Part shown: piece after piece, positions 34,179 through 47,571 of the stretch
How positions within the stretch are numbered: the stretch's first letter is position 1
Layout: every line of letters starts with the position of its first letter
Source: Calycina herbarum
Lineage: Eukaryota; Ascomycota; Leotiomycetes; Helotiales; Pezizellaceae
Assembly: GCA_001414485.1 (NCBI GenBank)
Contig: LLEY01000196.1
Span: 40,829-104,828, forward strand
Length of the DNA: 64,000 bases
Direction of reading: 5' to 3'
Position numbers and translations under genes: made by a program
The notes under the pieces: model-generated
What the model was told of the DNA's origin: nothing
What the model saw: the letters and a program-made list of their open reading frames with translations, nothing else
Database searches by the model: none

Positions 34179-37100
34179 TATCATAGTCCTAAATATACTT
34201 AAAGAAAGATGTTAACCAAGTAAGTCGGGATAAGCAAAACGAGTGTATAAGAATACTCAATATATCTGATTGTAAATTTTCTTTTCTTTGTATAAATCTT
34301 TTCAATTAAATTACTTGTGTCGAAGATCTTGGAATGATTTCATTATACAGATGCTCTTCTAATATTATTACCTATGTAATACTATAGGATAACTAGTTGT
34401 TTAAATAGAAAAAGGATATGAAAACAACAATGAAAGACTCTCAGTAACATCATTGAGTATCAAGACTATTGTTGATGAACCCCTTTACAGATCATAAATT
34501 CATAGCTAGTAGAAGAAGTATGAATCCCGGAGCTGAAATACAACCACAGAAAGGGTTGAAAGCATAAGGCTCTTGAAACTCTTACGGCTGGCGGACCAGT
34601 ATAACAGGTAACACAAGCTGGATTTAGGAAACCCCTTTCTCAAGAACCTGGTACAACAACAAAAAATCAGCTTCAACCTCCACACCACTTTACTTTCTCA
34701 TGCCGCTTCAAACATAACGAGTAAACCATAATCTTACAGTCTCTCAAGTGCCCCATCATCTCCTTCGACTCAAGTAACACAAACCCCTCCAAATCAAGAA
34801 TAATTAACCTCCATTCTTCCCCACCCAAAGAAACAAAGCCATCACCTCGAAATCAAAGGAAGCATTACCCAAAAAGGCCACAAACTGGAAAGCATACACA
34901 CAAAACACCAAAAAGCAAAATAAAATCCTCGATGCAACTGATAAGATCTCCCACATGCATAATCATGCATTGAAGCCCAACCCCAAAAAAGCCCCCCAGT
35001 GAAGGAGGAAAATAATAATAATCACACAACAACAACAACAACAAACAACACACAACACATAACGCAGTCATCAATCAATCAACCAAGATACCATCGCTAT
35101 CAAAAAAGGAAATTTACGCACAGTAATCATCAAAAAAGCAATTCACACCTCCATCAAGAAACCGGGACGGTAACGGTAGGAAGGATCGGTCCGCCGCATG
35201 GCACCCTCCAAGGCATCAAGACACGGTGAAAAATCCCGTCTACACAACATTGTGGGGTAGTTCATCTGACATGCCCAAAATCGAGCGGATCTCAAAAAAG
35301 GAAAGGAAAAGGAAATTATCCCGTGAGATTTTAGTCCGATAGTCGGTCGAACAACAACTTCGGGATTTGAAAAGGTCAAAAGGGAAAAAGGAAAAATGCA
35401 ACTCTGACAAAAAGACGATTGGAAAGAGAGATTGACAAGTACGCCTTGCAGCACAAGTGTGGCAGTCGCGGGCAGCAGAACGGGCGAGAGCAAAGTGAGG
35501 GGGAAGGAACGAGGCTCTTCCCTTCCTTTCCCGCTACTACCCGAGATATCCCAATTCCAAACGGGAAAGTACGAAATACAAGAAAGAAAAAGAAGATATT
35601 GGAATTACCTTTGGGGCGGTTTTGTGAGGCGTTATACATGTATTACAGATTAGACGAAAAAGCACGATGAGTCAAGCACTTTTTGGATTTGTAAGGTCCC
35701 CAAAATACGCCATCAATTTGTACATGCAAGTTACCGCTGGGTGGCTAACATCCCATGATCCATTATTGTTACAAATGTCTTCGATAGTATCCCCTAAGTG
35801 ATACCAACCATGCTAGGTGACGACGACCGAGTACGGCTCCGTACCACTAGAATTATTCCTCCAGACTGGCGGTGATGTTGTGGGGGGGGGATGAACTTCG
35901 AAAGCCTTTCCAATGCTGGAGTTTAGATCGGCGATGGACAACAAATCCACAAAATGGAAGATTGGTACCGCAAGTGACACCAAGGACGGCGACTCCGAAG
36001 CTAGGGAAGGGAACAAATCATGAGATTTTGGGAGATGGATAGGCGGATATAGGAGGAAGGCTAGGAGGATGGAGTTAGGATAAAAATTCACACACCGGAT
36101 ATCGGAGCGGCGTGTGTAACTTCGGTTTTACTGGAGGATTTGAGATTCTTCAGAGGGAAATGAGCAATCGTGATGAACTCTGCTGCAGGATATCGTAAAT
36201 GCAGGTGTGAGTGCTTGGCAAAGCAAGGCGATAATGCAATGCGGGGTGGCTACAAGATGTGACTGTTTTCATCGTGAATATACTCCGTAGGTTACTCCAA
36301 ATGGCTAAATGCTATAGCTTTCGCGATTGGGGCAACACTAACGTTGACGTCGTAGTCAAAGTGTCATTTTACAGCAGAAACAATCTTGGGAAAATATATT
36401 GTCAATCCTCAGTGATCCTATTCAGAATATCCAAGACGGGAAAATTCCAGTGGTGGCCGATGAATCATGCTTACAGATATTCCTCGAGGCGCGTGAAGAG
36501 TTTGGAGGCCAGGAAGGTTGTAGCGTAAGGTTGGACTCGATCTCGCAAAGTGCTTCTGCTTTGAGCGTCTTCCATGCATTTGTTCTTCGAAGTACTCGTC
36601 GCCAAAGCTGTGTGCCATGAGATCAGTCCCATGCACGTTCAACACGGTCGCAGAAAGCCATGCCCCAAGAACCGGAGATAAAAAGGCGGACAGGAAAGAA
36701 TTACATGGGTTCGTGGGAGGGTGTGGTGTAAAGTTGCGCATGTTGAGCAGGGGTTCGATGCGAGTCAAATGAGCCTATTCGCTGTGGAGAGCCGAAATTG
36801 GGTCGTGAACAGGCGGCCGGGAGGTGTGCGCAGGTTTTGGGGAGGGGTGTTTTGTGTGCATTTGGGAATGAGCGGTGGGAGGTTGAAGTCGGTTTTGAGT
36901 GTTGACTGTTGCTGTCGTACACTCAATGCATGCCATATCCATGCCAACTGCATCGCAGAACATTTCTAGATTAGGAATTTCGGTAGGAATCTGGGCTCTG
37001 GGAAACCAAAGAGGCAACGGTTGACAACTCCATTTGATGAGTGCGTGATGTTCCAAAGGGGTATGTTCGCCGTCTTGTTGGAGCAAGATTTGGAAGTTTT

Positions 37101-37960
37101 GGGTGCCAGGAGTTCATGTCGTGGTACACGAAAGAGTGCCGAATGAGCCAGTCACTGACCTCTACATCATGCCATGCCCACTTAGGACAGCAATATATTT
37201 GTTAGAATTGAGGCTCGGGAGTTGAGAGGCACGAAAGGACGCGCCCGGAAATGTGGAAAATGAGAAGGGAGAAGGCAGCCGGGGAAAGTAACTTTAGGAC
37301 AAGTAATTCGCCAGACAATATCATTGAATTGTGGACGTGTTTCGTAGGGATACATACGAGTTCCAGTGCTTGACATCAGCTTTCAGCCCTGTCCAAACAG
37401 CTCTCGGTTGGTACCTTTTTCCCTCAGATTGCGAACCCTTGAAAGCTCAAGCCATGACTGTCTTGACCCGAGCGACGCGCCGAAAATAAAAATGCTACTT
37501 GGCATGTCAAAATACTTCGGCTACACACTGCGATGCGAAGTTTTCATATATGAAGTGCATTGTTGCTTTGGAGGGCTATGTTATAACACACATTGCCAAA
37601 TCCAACCCAACCAACTTTGTTTCGGGTGATTTGAAGCATAGGGAGACTTCTCATCGTTGGAACCACGTACAATCTCATTTGGATCGTCTCGGTACGGTGA
37701 GTTGTTTGCACTAGGGTCCTTCTCAATGGCAGAAATTGAAACAATTGACAAGGAGAAATCTCCCTCCTGTGTTCCAAAGAAACTATTCAGGGAAGCCAGG
37801 TTAGCTTAATACTACTTTAGGGTTGAATTGAATCGGCTCCACTAGAGTTCAATTGACTATCATTTGCTGTATGCAAGTGATGTTTTTGTTGGTTGGGGAT
37901 GTTGGTAAAGGGGTCCAGCCATGCTACCAAAGTCCCCTGGCCAACTTGACCGAGTAGCAG
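34179..37960. other. Gene-poor stretch, no supported gene
   Basis: Many open frames of 60-120 codons occur on both strands and overlap each other, none with a recognisable domain or splice pattern. 35010-35057 is a low-complexity (AAT)n then (CAA)n tract. The composition is normal and not RIP-like, so this is not a dead transposon. A frame on the - strand at 36775-37086 has a protein-like look but no family that I know. Confidence 0.45.
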
Positions 37961-38563
37961 CTATAATGGCATTTTGGGAACCAACCTTCTTGTCATCAGA
38001 CTGATTCTCTTGATGCTTTTCAAGTCTAATGGTTTTGCATCCAACTTGTCTCGTCCCCGGTATGTAGGCTTCAGGTCATGCCACTCCAAACCAACCTTCT
38101 CGCCGCCCTCATGGGCCTTGAAGTCGTATTCCCAACTTATGGTGCTTTGTTCTCGGCCGTCTGGACTCTTTGGCAACAGCTCGTCTTTTAACGTGAGGGT
38201 ATATTGCATGCCATCGGACTTGGCAATATCTAGAGCCAGACCGCTGAAGGTAGACAAATCCCAAGTGCGATCGTTGCCAGTTGTACGTTGTGAAGCAAAT
38301 CCCGCACCGCCCAATGTTTTGATGTCAAGATTCCCGTGGAACTCTGCGATTGGTGATGTCGCATCGCAGGTCAATTTCGAATAGGAAGAACCGCCTCGCA
38401 CACGGTCATCTGAAGAGGTCCAGTCGAGGGAGTTCCAGGGTCTAGTGGAATGTTAGTACACGATCAAATATTGGTGTGGGGGAGAAAGGAGGATAGATGA
38501 GGTGAAAAGGGCTACGTACTTGTTGCCGCCAAAGAGGAACTCTCGTCTAGATAGAGCGGTCAT
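37961..38563 (-). CDS. CIA30-domain protein (NDUFAF1-like), 174 aa
   Basis: Two exons: 38563-38520 and 38441-37961, with a 78-base intron (GTACGT, branch GTACTAACA, end CACTAG, phase 2). After the join the start reads MTALSRREFLFGGNKPWNSL. The CIA30 signature follows: DDRVRGGSSYS, LGGAGFASQR, WDLSTFSGLALDI, YTLTLKDE, STISWEYDF and KPTYRGR. The family includes mitochondrial complex I assembly factor NDUFAF1 (CIA30) and related cytosolic proteins; this short form has no evident presequence. The end ISLMTRRLVPKMPL is unlike the usual ISLMMRSFFG...GDF tail, so the last strand of the domain looks lost or mis-joined. Confidence 0.85.
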
Positions 38564-40587
38564 GGTGTGGGGGATGTTGAGGGTTGTTGACGTTGACGTT
38601 GATGTAGATGGTGTTGAGTTGATTTCTTGGGTAGGTGGTAGGGACCGAGGCTATTCGCGAGTACGCTAGAAAACGCGTCGTCTCCTTGCTTTCCAAAGAC
38701 TCGCACTCTTTAAGGCCTCAACCTCAATCGAATCGCACCAGCACAATGCCCATCTTCTAGCCACCGCACCCTCTTCGTCAACAACCTCGAGATCTTCTGT
38801 ATTTGAGCTCGAGATGCGATTGATTTTTCTCATCAATGACCTCATTGTTCAGCCCTATGCGGCTGTTTGCCGCGTGAGTAAGCTGACTGCGATGAAATCT
38901 GGAGTAACGGGAGGGAATCTAGAAGAATGCCTATTTGGTGTTTTCTTTTCCATATACACAATTTATCGCAAGGTTGGAGTCGCAGTCGCAATCGCAGTCG
39001 CAAAACAGTTCGAAGTATCCAGTCTACTGCAGACGCGCCTCGTCGTCCTCAAACAGTTTGCATCGGAAGCTCGGAACATCAACAACCTCCTCTCCTCTCC
39101 GGAATCCAGCCCTCGCAACTTGACAAGTCAAGATCCTACGCCGCATTTCGCTCTCGCACCCTTTGCCACATGGAGCCCATGATTCCACACCACCCCGTCA
39201 TCACTCACCCCGAACTCCGACTCAACTGCCCGCAACTAACTAACACACTCGGCCGTAAAGATTGGATTACCTGGCACTGGGACTGGGCTGCGGAGTATAC
39301 GAGTATTCACGACAACAGCAATGGTGACAGCAATGGTGATCACTGCTTTTCACGAATCACGAATCACGAATCACGAAACTTTCAGCTCTCAACGCCTTCC
39401 ATTGCCCATCTCCACAACTTCCTTCCAGTTTATGTTGGCGCCTATCCCATGGCTGTACAGAAGAACATCGTGTTGTAACAATCCATCAAGCGGGGTCCAA
39501 CCTTCTATTTCCATGCATTTCAACCTTACTCTCCGGTACCTACGGATGGGATCACTACTGGTGCAGCTCAGTGCCCCCAGCAAGGCTGTGCTGTTCCTCT
39601 GTTATTCCTTCCAGGCCACCATGACGAAAACCGGTCCGGAGTTGGGCCCGTACTCGAGTAAACCATGCCATACGAGAATCCCAGTACAACCTACCATCCT
39701 AAATCTCGGCTTTGGAAACCCTCTGATCCAATTGTATGGCATATTCCATCACAAGCATTTAATTTAACACCAAAAGTCGCACCGTTTCAGAGCCTCTTCA
39801 AGCTGTCTCAATGGCCGCTGTCTCGCTGCGCCGCTACTGAGTACTTTAGTCTTGCGTACGCCCTGCAAGATAAACATTGGCCCAAAAGACCGAGCCTTCC
39901 GGGTACTTTGCTTTTTACGTGAAGCTATGTGAATGGCGTCACCCACTACTCCGTATTCTATGGCTTCCTTCTACCGCCAGTGGCCGTTGTATACGTGGAA
40001 AGGTCCGTTTCCGTATTTGGGGAAGAGCCGTAAACCTTGTGACGGCACTACGGACGGGCAATACCATTCCCCGCAAGCTTGTGCTGTAGATCATTCCGGC
40101 CCAAGTGGTGCTAAATTTATCGAGTCATCTAGTTTCTGGGGATTGGATTTACAGAGCATGGGGAAGTCATGGGTTTTGTTTAATGCTTTAAATTCAGTAA
40201 TTTGAAATCAACAACAAGTGTTCGATTGGTAGCGAAGGGTATTTACAGTATAACAGCCCTTTCAAAAAAAAAATCAAACCCCATGCTTTCCCAAGAAATA
40301 AAACAGAACACCAGACTACCAATTTCCCATGCTTCCTTCCCGTCTTTCCCAGTCATATTTCATGAGAACATATCTCTAAAGAGTGAGCCGAGCACTTCGG
40401 ACTCTGTTTTCGTACACCTTGATTCCAATAATATCATTACCCCGGTCCCAATTTCAAAACTCATATTTGATTCAAGAGTCGTGGAGACGGAGGCATCGAA
40501 AGTGGCGTTGTGGGGTATTGGTAACCGGATTCGGAGCAGGTGGTCGAGTGGTCATATGAGTGAGATAGAGGAGGAGTCTGTATTGAA
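38564..40587. other. Intergenic; promoter region with short repeats, no supported gene
   Basis: It holds small direct repeats: (cagtcgcaatcg)-type at 38978-39003, (cagcaatggtga) twice at 39316-39340, and three copies of cgaatcac at 39353-39377. Overlapping open frames up to 183 codons (38927-39478, +) are Ser/His-rich and show no domain. The downstream end of the bZIP gene (40588) overlaps a 130-codon antisense frame that I take as a shadow. Confidence 0.45.
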
Positions 40588-41377
40588 TCAGTAACTGTTT
40601 GGAGAATGTGCGGTTTCTTGGGTTTTGCTTACATGAGGGTTGGAATCCTCATAGCCATGAGATCCTTGGATATCAATAGCTGGGAGACCTTGGTAACTCA
40701 AGTTGAATGGTGCCATGGTATCATCGTTTTCGCGCTTGATTGACTCGTGAAAGTGCATCATTGAGGGTAGAGTGACAGGCTCGAGATAGTTGCCATACTC
40801 TGCTCCAGTGGAAACTGGTCGGTAGGGCTGTGATTGTGGGTATGGTGGGTATGACATATCCTCTGGAGCCGGGTATGTGTGGTATGCGAAAAGAGGTGGT
40901 GTTCTTGAACCCTCTCGCTCGAACCCATGCGAAAACATCAACTCATCGTCGTGGTGCATTGGTGGGGTATATTGTTGGCTAGGAAGAAGTCTGGGAGAAG
41001 ATTGTCTGTGGACGGTCTCTGGACTTCTCTTGGTCCATTGCTGCTCGTGGCGATCTGACTGGCGGAGCTCGGCATGTACTTGTGGTGGTGATGCTGAAGA
41101 TGAACCTGCTCGTCTCTCGAGGTCTTCAAGACGACGCTTTAGCTTCTTGCCTATTCAGATATTAGCTACTTGTCTCCCAAAGCTCCTGCCTGGTCTACTC
41201 ACGGTAGTTGCGTTGGGCAATGCGGTTTTGGATTCTTCGGCGTTCAGCAAGGTCGGAGATCTTGGTCCAATCTTCATCTGGGTTTGCGGAGCTGCTGAAA
41301 GCACTCGAAGTTCCGTGTGCGGTGATATTCCTTGACGGCGTAGGTGCCGAGTATGATGAGTAGCTCTGACGAGACAT
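40588..41377 (-). CDS. bZIP-type transcription factor, 245 aa
   Basis: Two exons: 41377-41203 and 41150-40588, separated by a 52-base intron (GTGAGT...GAATAG, phase 1) inside the basic region. Start chosen at MSRQSYSSYS rather than 14 codons upstream, because family members usually begin there. The basic region reads ERRRIQNRIAQRNYRKKLKR across the splice, with the N-x7-R DNA-contact pattern of AP-1-like factors. It is followed by RLEDLERR, but a long leucine zipper is missing, as is common in this fungal subgroup. The rest is low-complexity Pro/Tyr/Ser/His-rich, as in activation regions. Nuclear DNA-binding role is well supported; targets unknown. A GTAAGC near the C-terminus (about 40630) could give an alternative end. 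Confidence 0.85.
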
Positions 41378-44300
41378 GGTTGGTTGTTTGTGGATGGGAG
41401 TCCGAAGTATGCTGAGCATGAAGTGAGAGAGAGATAGACTTCTGTTAAGGAAATGAGGTGAGAGTTACTTGTCGGTTTGCAAGTGCTGTGTACAACAAAG
41501 TAATAAGGCGCTCACTTGGGGATCTCCCAGAGATATATATGTCGAACGGGACCGACACACGAGAAGGCCGCAGGCATACGGATTTCTCTCACAAGATCCC
41601 TGCTTCTCATAGCTGAGCTACAAACGAGGGCCCTGTTGTGGTGCAGGTGTGCAAGAGCGACCCTGTCTGTGTGCAGGGCTGCCACTCTCTCAATGTCACT
41701 TAACGATCCCCTGCGAGATTCCCTGCTTCCTCGCCGTTGCTCGCAGAGTGCAACTGCTGCACAGCAAGCCACCCTGGGCATCTTTCTACCTTTCGAGGGT
41801 GGTACCTCATAAGGTTTAGCGTTGACTTTGGCTCTGGCCGAGCACCAGGGAAGGCGCAGGACCCAAAGGTCGAGAATTGGTTCGCGGCGCTACGCTGCAT
41901 GGGGCGACGAGGAGGGGCACAGATGGAGGCTAATTAACTGACATTAAAATAGAATGGAACATAAGTTGGCTTTTGGTAAAAGCAGCATCCACACCCGACG
42001 ACACAGGACGGCATGTCGGCGATTGTCGACGCAGCCACTTCTTCTTCGCATGCGCTGGCGACCCCTTTTGGCGTATTCCATCTTCGACCAAGTGGCTGTT
42101 ATTCTGCTAGGAATAGATCCACGCTAGATGCCGGCGAGCGAATGGCAACGACCTCTATGAACGCCATCTGGGACCAGAATACTTCTATCCGGCCCTTTGG
42201 CTTGATCGCAGCCCTACGGCGGTAGGCAGTACCTGGGGGAAGAGGAAGACGTGGAGGGAAGGAGAGGTCTCATGGAACATGGAAGCAAGGAAGCATGGGT
42301 GGTCTCCTATTCTCTTTGGCGCCATTCGTCAAAGCCCAAGGTATTAATGGCATCAAACAATCGTTATGGACTCGTTATCGCCGTTGCTGCATTTGTAGCC
42401 GAACCCTTACCAAGAGAGACTAGGAACTGGCACTTGGAATATCTTCTTTCTTTGGTATAGACATCTAAGAATACCTTTTCGGCGCACTTCTCCTGTTATT
42501 CTGCATCCAGAAAATGGTTTCCTTCTTCTTGCAATTCTCCACGATGGCAACATGTGGCCTGGTCACAGAAATGCAAATACAGTAACTCGAATACCCGAGT
42601 CGGTTGTCCCCGAGCACAGCACAGCACAGCACGGCTCATCTGCTCGCCGCGCTTTCAAGTGAAGGGTGCGGCTAACGGGTATGTCTTTTTCTCGCATTCT
42701 CCTAAGTTCAAGCGCTATCCGGAGCCATAACCTTACCGGGTGCAATTCTAGTTGCCTGGACTTCAGCTCCCCAATAGTCCCGACTTTTACGGACTACCCC
42801 ATACAATTGGCAAAGCGGATTCAACTTACGAGGATCGGCGTAGCAAAAAGTCACTGCTGATATCAACGGCAGCTTGGTTCCACCAGGGGGTGGAGGAATC
42901 CGTGACTGGTCAAGAATACGGAGTAACATACCTCTACTCTTTCAAATGTTCAACTAAGACTCAAAGTCAATGCTATTGTTCAAGTGAGTAGGCTTCGTTA
43001 CGTTACGCCAATTGTAACCTTGGAGTTTTCAATCACGAATTCTTACAAACCCCGGTTCCACGCATCAATCACCACCGCGCGATACACTCTCATTTAGAAA
43101 CTAGCTCAGCACCGAAATACATTCCCTAAACTGAGAACCAAACCGGAGGACCTCAGGCCAGAACTTGAAGCGAAGTTCTATGGAAAGAAAGATAGTGATC
43201 TCGTCGCTGTCTGCTTTCGGACAACAATATCCCTACAGCCCTAAATCCATCCCTCCCTCCCATCTCGGTTCTACATCTTGGCAGCAAGCAAGAGGCTCTT
43301 GATGCACCGTGCTGCCCCTGGTGTCGGCCGACAACCACTCGTGCGCGGTGCACGTTATTTATCCCATCCAACCGTTGACTTGGGAAGGTCTCAAAACACA
43401 AACCGAACCCTGAAAGATGTTAAATTTGGGAATTTCCCTTGATAGCAGTGAGAGAGCGAGAAGATGGTTGCATCGTGCGTCTATTCGTTTGGGTATTTTC
43501 AGGAAATCCCCCTATGTTGTTCAAGTCGTGTGGTGGTTTGTTGCAGGTTGGGACCCATGGGTTTGGGAGAGACGACCCAGCCAAGCGAACCCATCGTTTC
43601 TATTTTAAGGTTGCAGATTTTTGGAAGCTTTCCTGGAACATCATCACCCTCTTCTCTCACACTTCCGAAATAGCTTCATTCAATTGCCGTCTCTACACGG
43701 TGCGCTCAAGCGAGCTTCTCCTTCTTCCATCAACTTCTCCTGCTTCTTGCTTAGAAACTATTTTGGAGATGGTATCGTTTATTCAGTGCATATGGAACTT
43801 GCCGAGTAGGTTTTGGTCCGTGAATTCGGAACGGTTATTTGGATTAGAAATCCGGCCGTCTTTCGCTCCCTACTCCCTGAACTATCACTATCCTACCCGA
43901 CGATCGTTAGTGAAAAGATGAAAATGTCCGGCAGTCTCTAGCTCGCCGCTTCAAGTCTATCCAGCGTTGCAACTGACTTCTTTGGACGGAAGTCAAACGC
44001 TCACCCAATGGGACTTCGAGACAACACCACCAAACTATCATTTTCACATATCTATCGCCGACGGGCAACGAAACCTTGGTACGCAGATTACGGGCTACTA
44101 AGTGCGAGTGGCTAGAGGGAGTTGGGTGCTTGTTATTCCCTATCTCCTTTTATTATGACGATCAGGGCGTGTTCTCATCTCAAGGGGTCTCAAATACGGA
44201 ATTAAAGCATTTTGGTTATTTGATTTCCCGGGATTTGCGGTGGTGGCCGTAAAGTGCCGCAGCATGGACTTGACAGGATACGAGTAGGCGAATGGATGTG

Positions 44301-47300
44301 GGGACAGTTGCCATTCCATAATAACGGTGATGCTATCTTCAATGTCCCTTGGCCTTTTTTCTTTTGGAGATGTAATATACGATTCAAATCGGCGATATAA
44401 TTGCAATCTCCCAAAGCCCTGGGAACAGTTTCTTCGCCGCAATGCAAGTTGCACTGCACACAGAAGGTTTTGGCCCCCGCCGCTTCAGAGAGGTGCTGTA
44501 GAATGACGAGGGGAGCGATCGTAACTTGCCAAAACGGTAAGGAAAAATGACCCTAATTAACCCCCTTTGACATCAGTTCCCCTGTCTCCTCCCACGAGGC
44601 TGGGGGTACGGGAGGACGGAGGATAGAGTTACTTCTCCAAAACATACCTGGGCCCAATAACAAGACCTGTATGGTAACCTTGCATACCCCTCCCCTCCCC
44701 TCCATCCCCAAATCTCCAAAACCCCCAAGCTGCCAACACCTAACACACGCAACCCCGTGCAGAGATCCATGCTCGCCCTTGCCATGTAACCTGCTGGAAC
44801 CAGGCTCCGCGCACGTGCTTTGTCATATGTTTATTTTTGCGCCTCCCGATGACCAACGATGCACGATCCCCGTCCCGCCAGTTGCTCAATCCAATCGACA
44901 CCTGCACCGACTGTTCACCGCGCATATTTCCCCTCTTGCCCCTGGAAAGCCCCATAATTCGAGCTCTGGACCAATGGGAGGTCTGGAATGAGGCGGAGAA
45001 GGAGATGTTCGACGGTGAAGAAGGGCCCAAATGGCGGAGCTCGAAAAGGCGGGACGACGAGGGGAAAGCCTTTGGTGAACGTGTGAACGCTGGTCTGGGG
45101 TCTTGGGAGCTGCCACAATACCACCCCGTAACTCGAACCATTCATTCGCTCTCTGCGCGAGGCTGGAACGGGGATCTTGAACGCGATACCATGGGTCGGT
45201 TCATGGGATAGGATCGCTCGATATGCGATGTGCGATGCAAATGGTAATTGCAATGGTGGGTATATTCTCTTTTTGGAGTTCCAGAGGAAACATGGCGTTT
45301 GGATAGGACCGATTGCATTCATTCTTGCGGTTTTTGGTTGTTGGGCGTTCGCAAGGCCCTGTAAGTCCGTACTCCGTATGTCGGACTGAAGCCATTCGGT
45401 GAGTGACTGACGATGCCAATACCTCGACAATGATTTGTATTTCTCGGGTTGGTGGATTATTGAACGGAAAGAACGTGCACTTGCTCACTCATCAGCCCTA
45501 CCCGACCCTGCAAAGAAAAATGGCTTGAGGAAATTCCTCGTCCTTCTCAATCGCAAGCCGATTTTGAAAAATCGAGGCTTGGGGTAGATCAATAGTGATG
45601 CATTGTGATACAATTATCCACATGCCGCGAGACATTTCAGTTCCCCCTCTTGTTCGTAAGATATCCAATCATTTTGCCAACAGTCATAATCTCCTCTATC
45701 CATTATCCATCTGATGTGAAGATCCATCATATCCAGATACGGGAAGCAAAACTTCGGGAAAATCGTTCCCACAAAGAAAGATCTAGCGTGCTGAAGAGTG
45801 AAGCCACTGGCCAGCTATCTACCGGTTACAAACCCCCTCGGGTATTACATGTCTCCCTAAAAATAAGGGTATTAGAAGAGGGTATGAGTTACATGCAAAC
45901 TGTGGAGTTGTAACGGATTCCAAATCCTCCTGTTCAAAACACCAATTCAAGCAAGCATCACAAGCAGCTCGTCGCGCGCTCATAGTCGTCGTCACTTACC
46001 TATCCAAGGTCGCCAAGCACACTGGCTCCATCTCCATCGTCAATCCCCCAAACAGGAAAGAAATCCTTGGCGTGCTCGTACAGCCCAAGTTTTCCCCTCT
46101 CGCCGGATCCTACCGGTATCCTACAAGGCTCAGAAGATCTCAGTAGCTTGAAGTAGTAACCTCGTCCGAAGCAAAACAAAATCAAAAGAAAACTCCATAT
46201 TTTCGTTACCGGGATGATTTTCCCCCGCAGCCACCCTTCCCATACAACCCCCACTTCCCTCGTGCGAGCGAAGAGAGTTTCGTCCGTGAACCCCTCCGAA
46301 GTCGTCCGTGCATACACCCTGGGAGGTTTAGGCAGCCAAATTAACCGTTATCTTGGCAGAGAGGTGGGAAAAGCAGAGCCCCATCTTTTGGAGATCATGA
46401 TACAATTGATCGATCACCTATGGATTTTTAATCTATTTTCCTCTAACTCTTTGGGCTCCGTGCTTCTTTGATTGTACCACTGTTCCACTCCTTGATCGCT
46501 TTCGCTTTTGGTGAGATGCAGCTGTCGAGCCTTGATATACGATAGGCGAGGAAAAATGGAATCAAGACTTCTTGCTTTGGGGCTTTACTTTTCTCGATAC
46601 CGGTACTTTAAACGCGGTGTGGAAAATGTATAGAGCTTCGGAATTAATCTAGATGAACTGACGATCGATACGAATCATATGATAGAAACATATTAAAACT
46701 TGAACTATTGAGAACACTCGAAAATAAAAACCTCGATGAAAGACATCGCAATCTCCCTGCGCCTTATCGCTAAGTAAGGTTCCACAATAAAACACGATTA
46801 ATATGCAAACAATTCCGAAACCGTCACCGATCGCACTGTGATTCGCACATGCCTATACGAGAAAAGTACTCCACCTAAACAGCTAACTGCTAACAGAAAT
46901 TTACGAATCGCCCTAACAAACCCCAAAAATATATTTCTCAAACGGGAGAATATCGGAATTTCTCAACCTATCATCGAGAATGTTACGGTACAAGGCCAAC
47001 CATTGGTTTCCCCCAATTCCCCACAAAAACTCCAATCCACACATGCAGTTGCCGGAGGAAGGATCGCAAAGTTTGATCCAACAAATATGGGAACTACCAA
47101 CCTCGACCGCACAGGCTCTGAAATGAGAAAATACTACCCAAGTCAAATCCTACAATAGAAAAAGATCTGTGAATAGAACCAAGGAAAAGACACAGCCTAG
47201 ATCTTTTCCCCCGGACAATTACGCTCGTAGCATTTCAATTGGTCGACTCGTATATCCCCCCCTTTTTGAGAACGTAAAAACCGAAAGAGGATTTAAGGAA

Positions 47301-47477
47301 ATGACAAAACGGGAACTTCCGTGAAGGTTGATTGACCTGACTAACAACCGAAGTAGAAACAAACCCAACTCAGAGTTCATCCAGCCTATAAAATTCCATT
47401 CCAACGGGTGGGTTTACCCATCTAAGAACAGCCTTGACCATAGACCAACAACAATAACAACAATTTATACTGCATGT

Positions 47478-47571
47478 TACTATCCCCCCCCTTAAATAAA
47501 ATGTAGTGTGCACAGACATTTAGTATGGCACAGCGGCCGTGCGCTTACATTTTATTCAGGGGGGGTTAGTA
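47478..47571. mobile_element. Small MITE-like inverted-repeat element, ~94 bp
   Basis: The left arm 47478-47513 (TACTATCCCCCCCC..TTAAATAAAATGTA) pairs with the right arm 47539-47571. The arms are about 33 bases with a few mismatches and lie around a 25-base middle. The runs of C and G at the two ends are striking. No coding capacity. Confidence 0.6.

Noticed and set aside
35010..35057. CAA-rich tract as a possible translational enhancer leader
   Set aside because: No coding sequence follows on that strand, so it is treated as a simple microsatellite.
36418..37086. Protein-like open frames on the - strand (CDAVGMDMACIECTTATV region)
   Set aside because: No recognisable family, no consistent splice joining of the neighbouring frames, and overlap with frames on the other strand.
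43417..43921. 160-codon frame on the + strand
   Set aside because: No domain and three overlapping frames of similar length; not distinguishable from chance.
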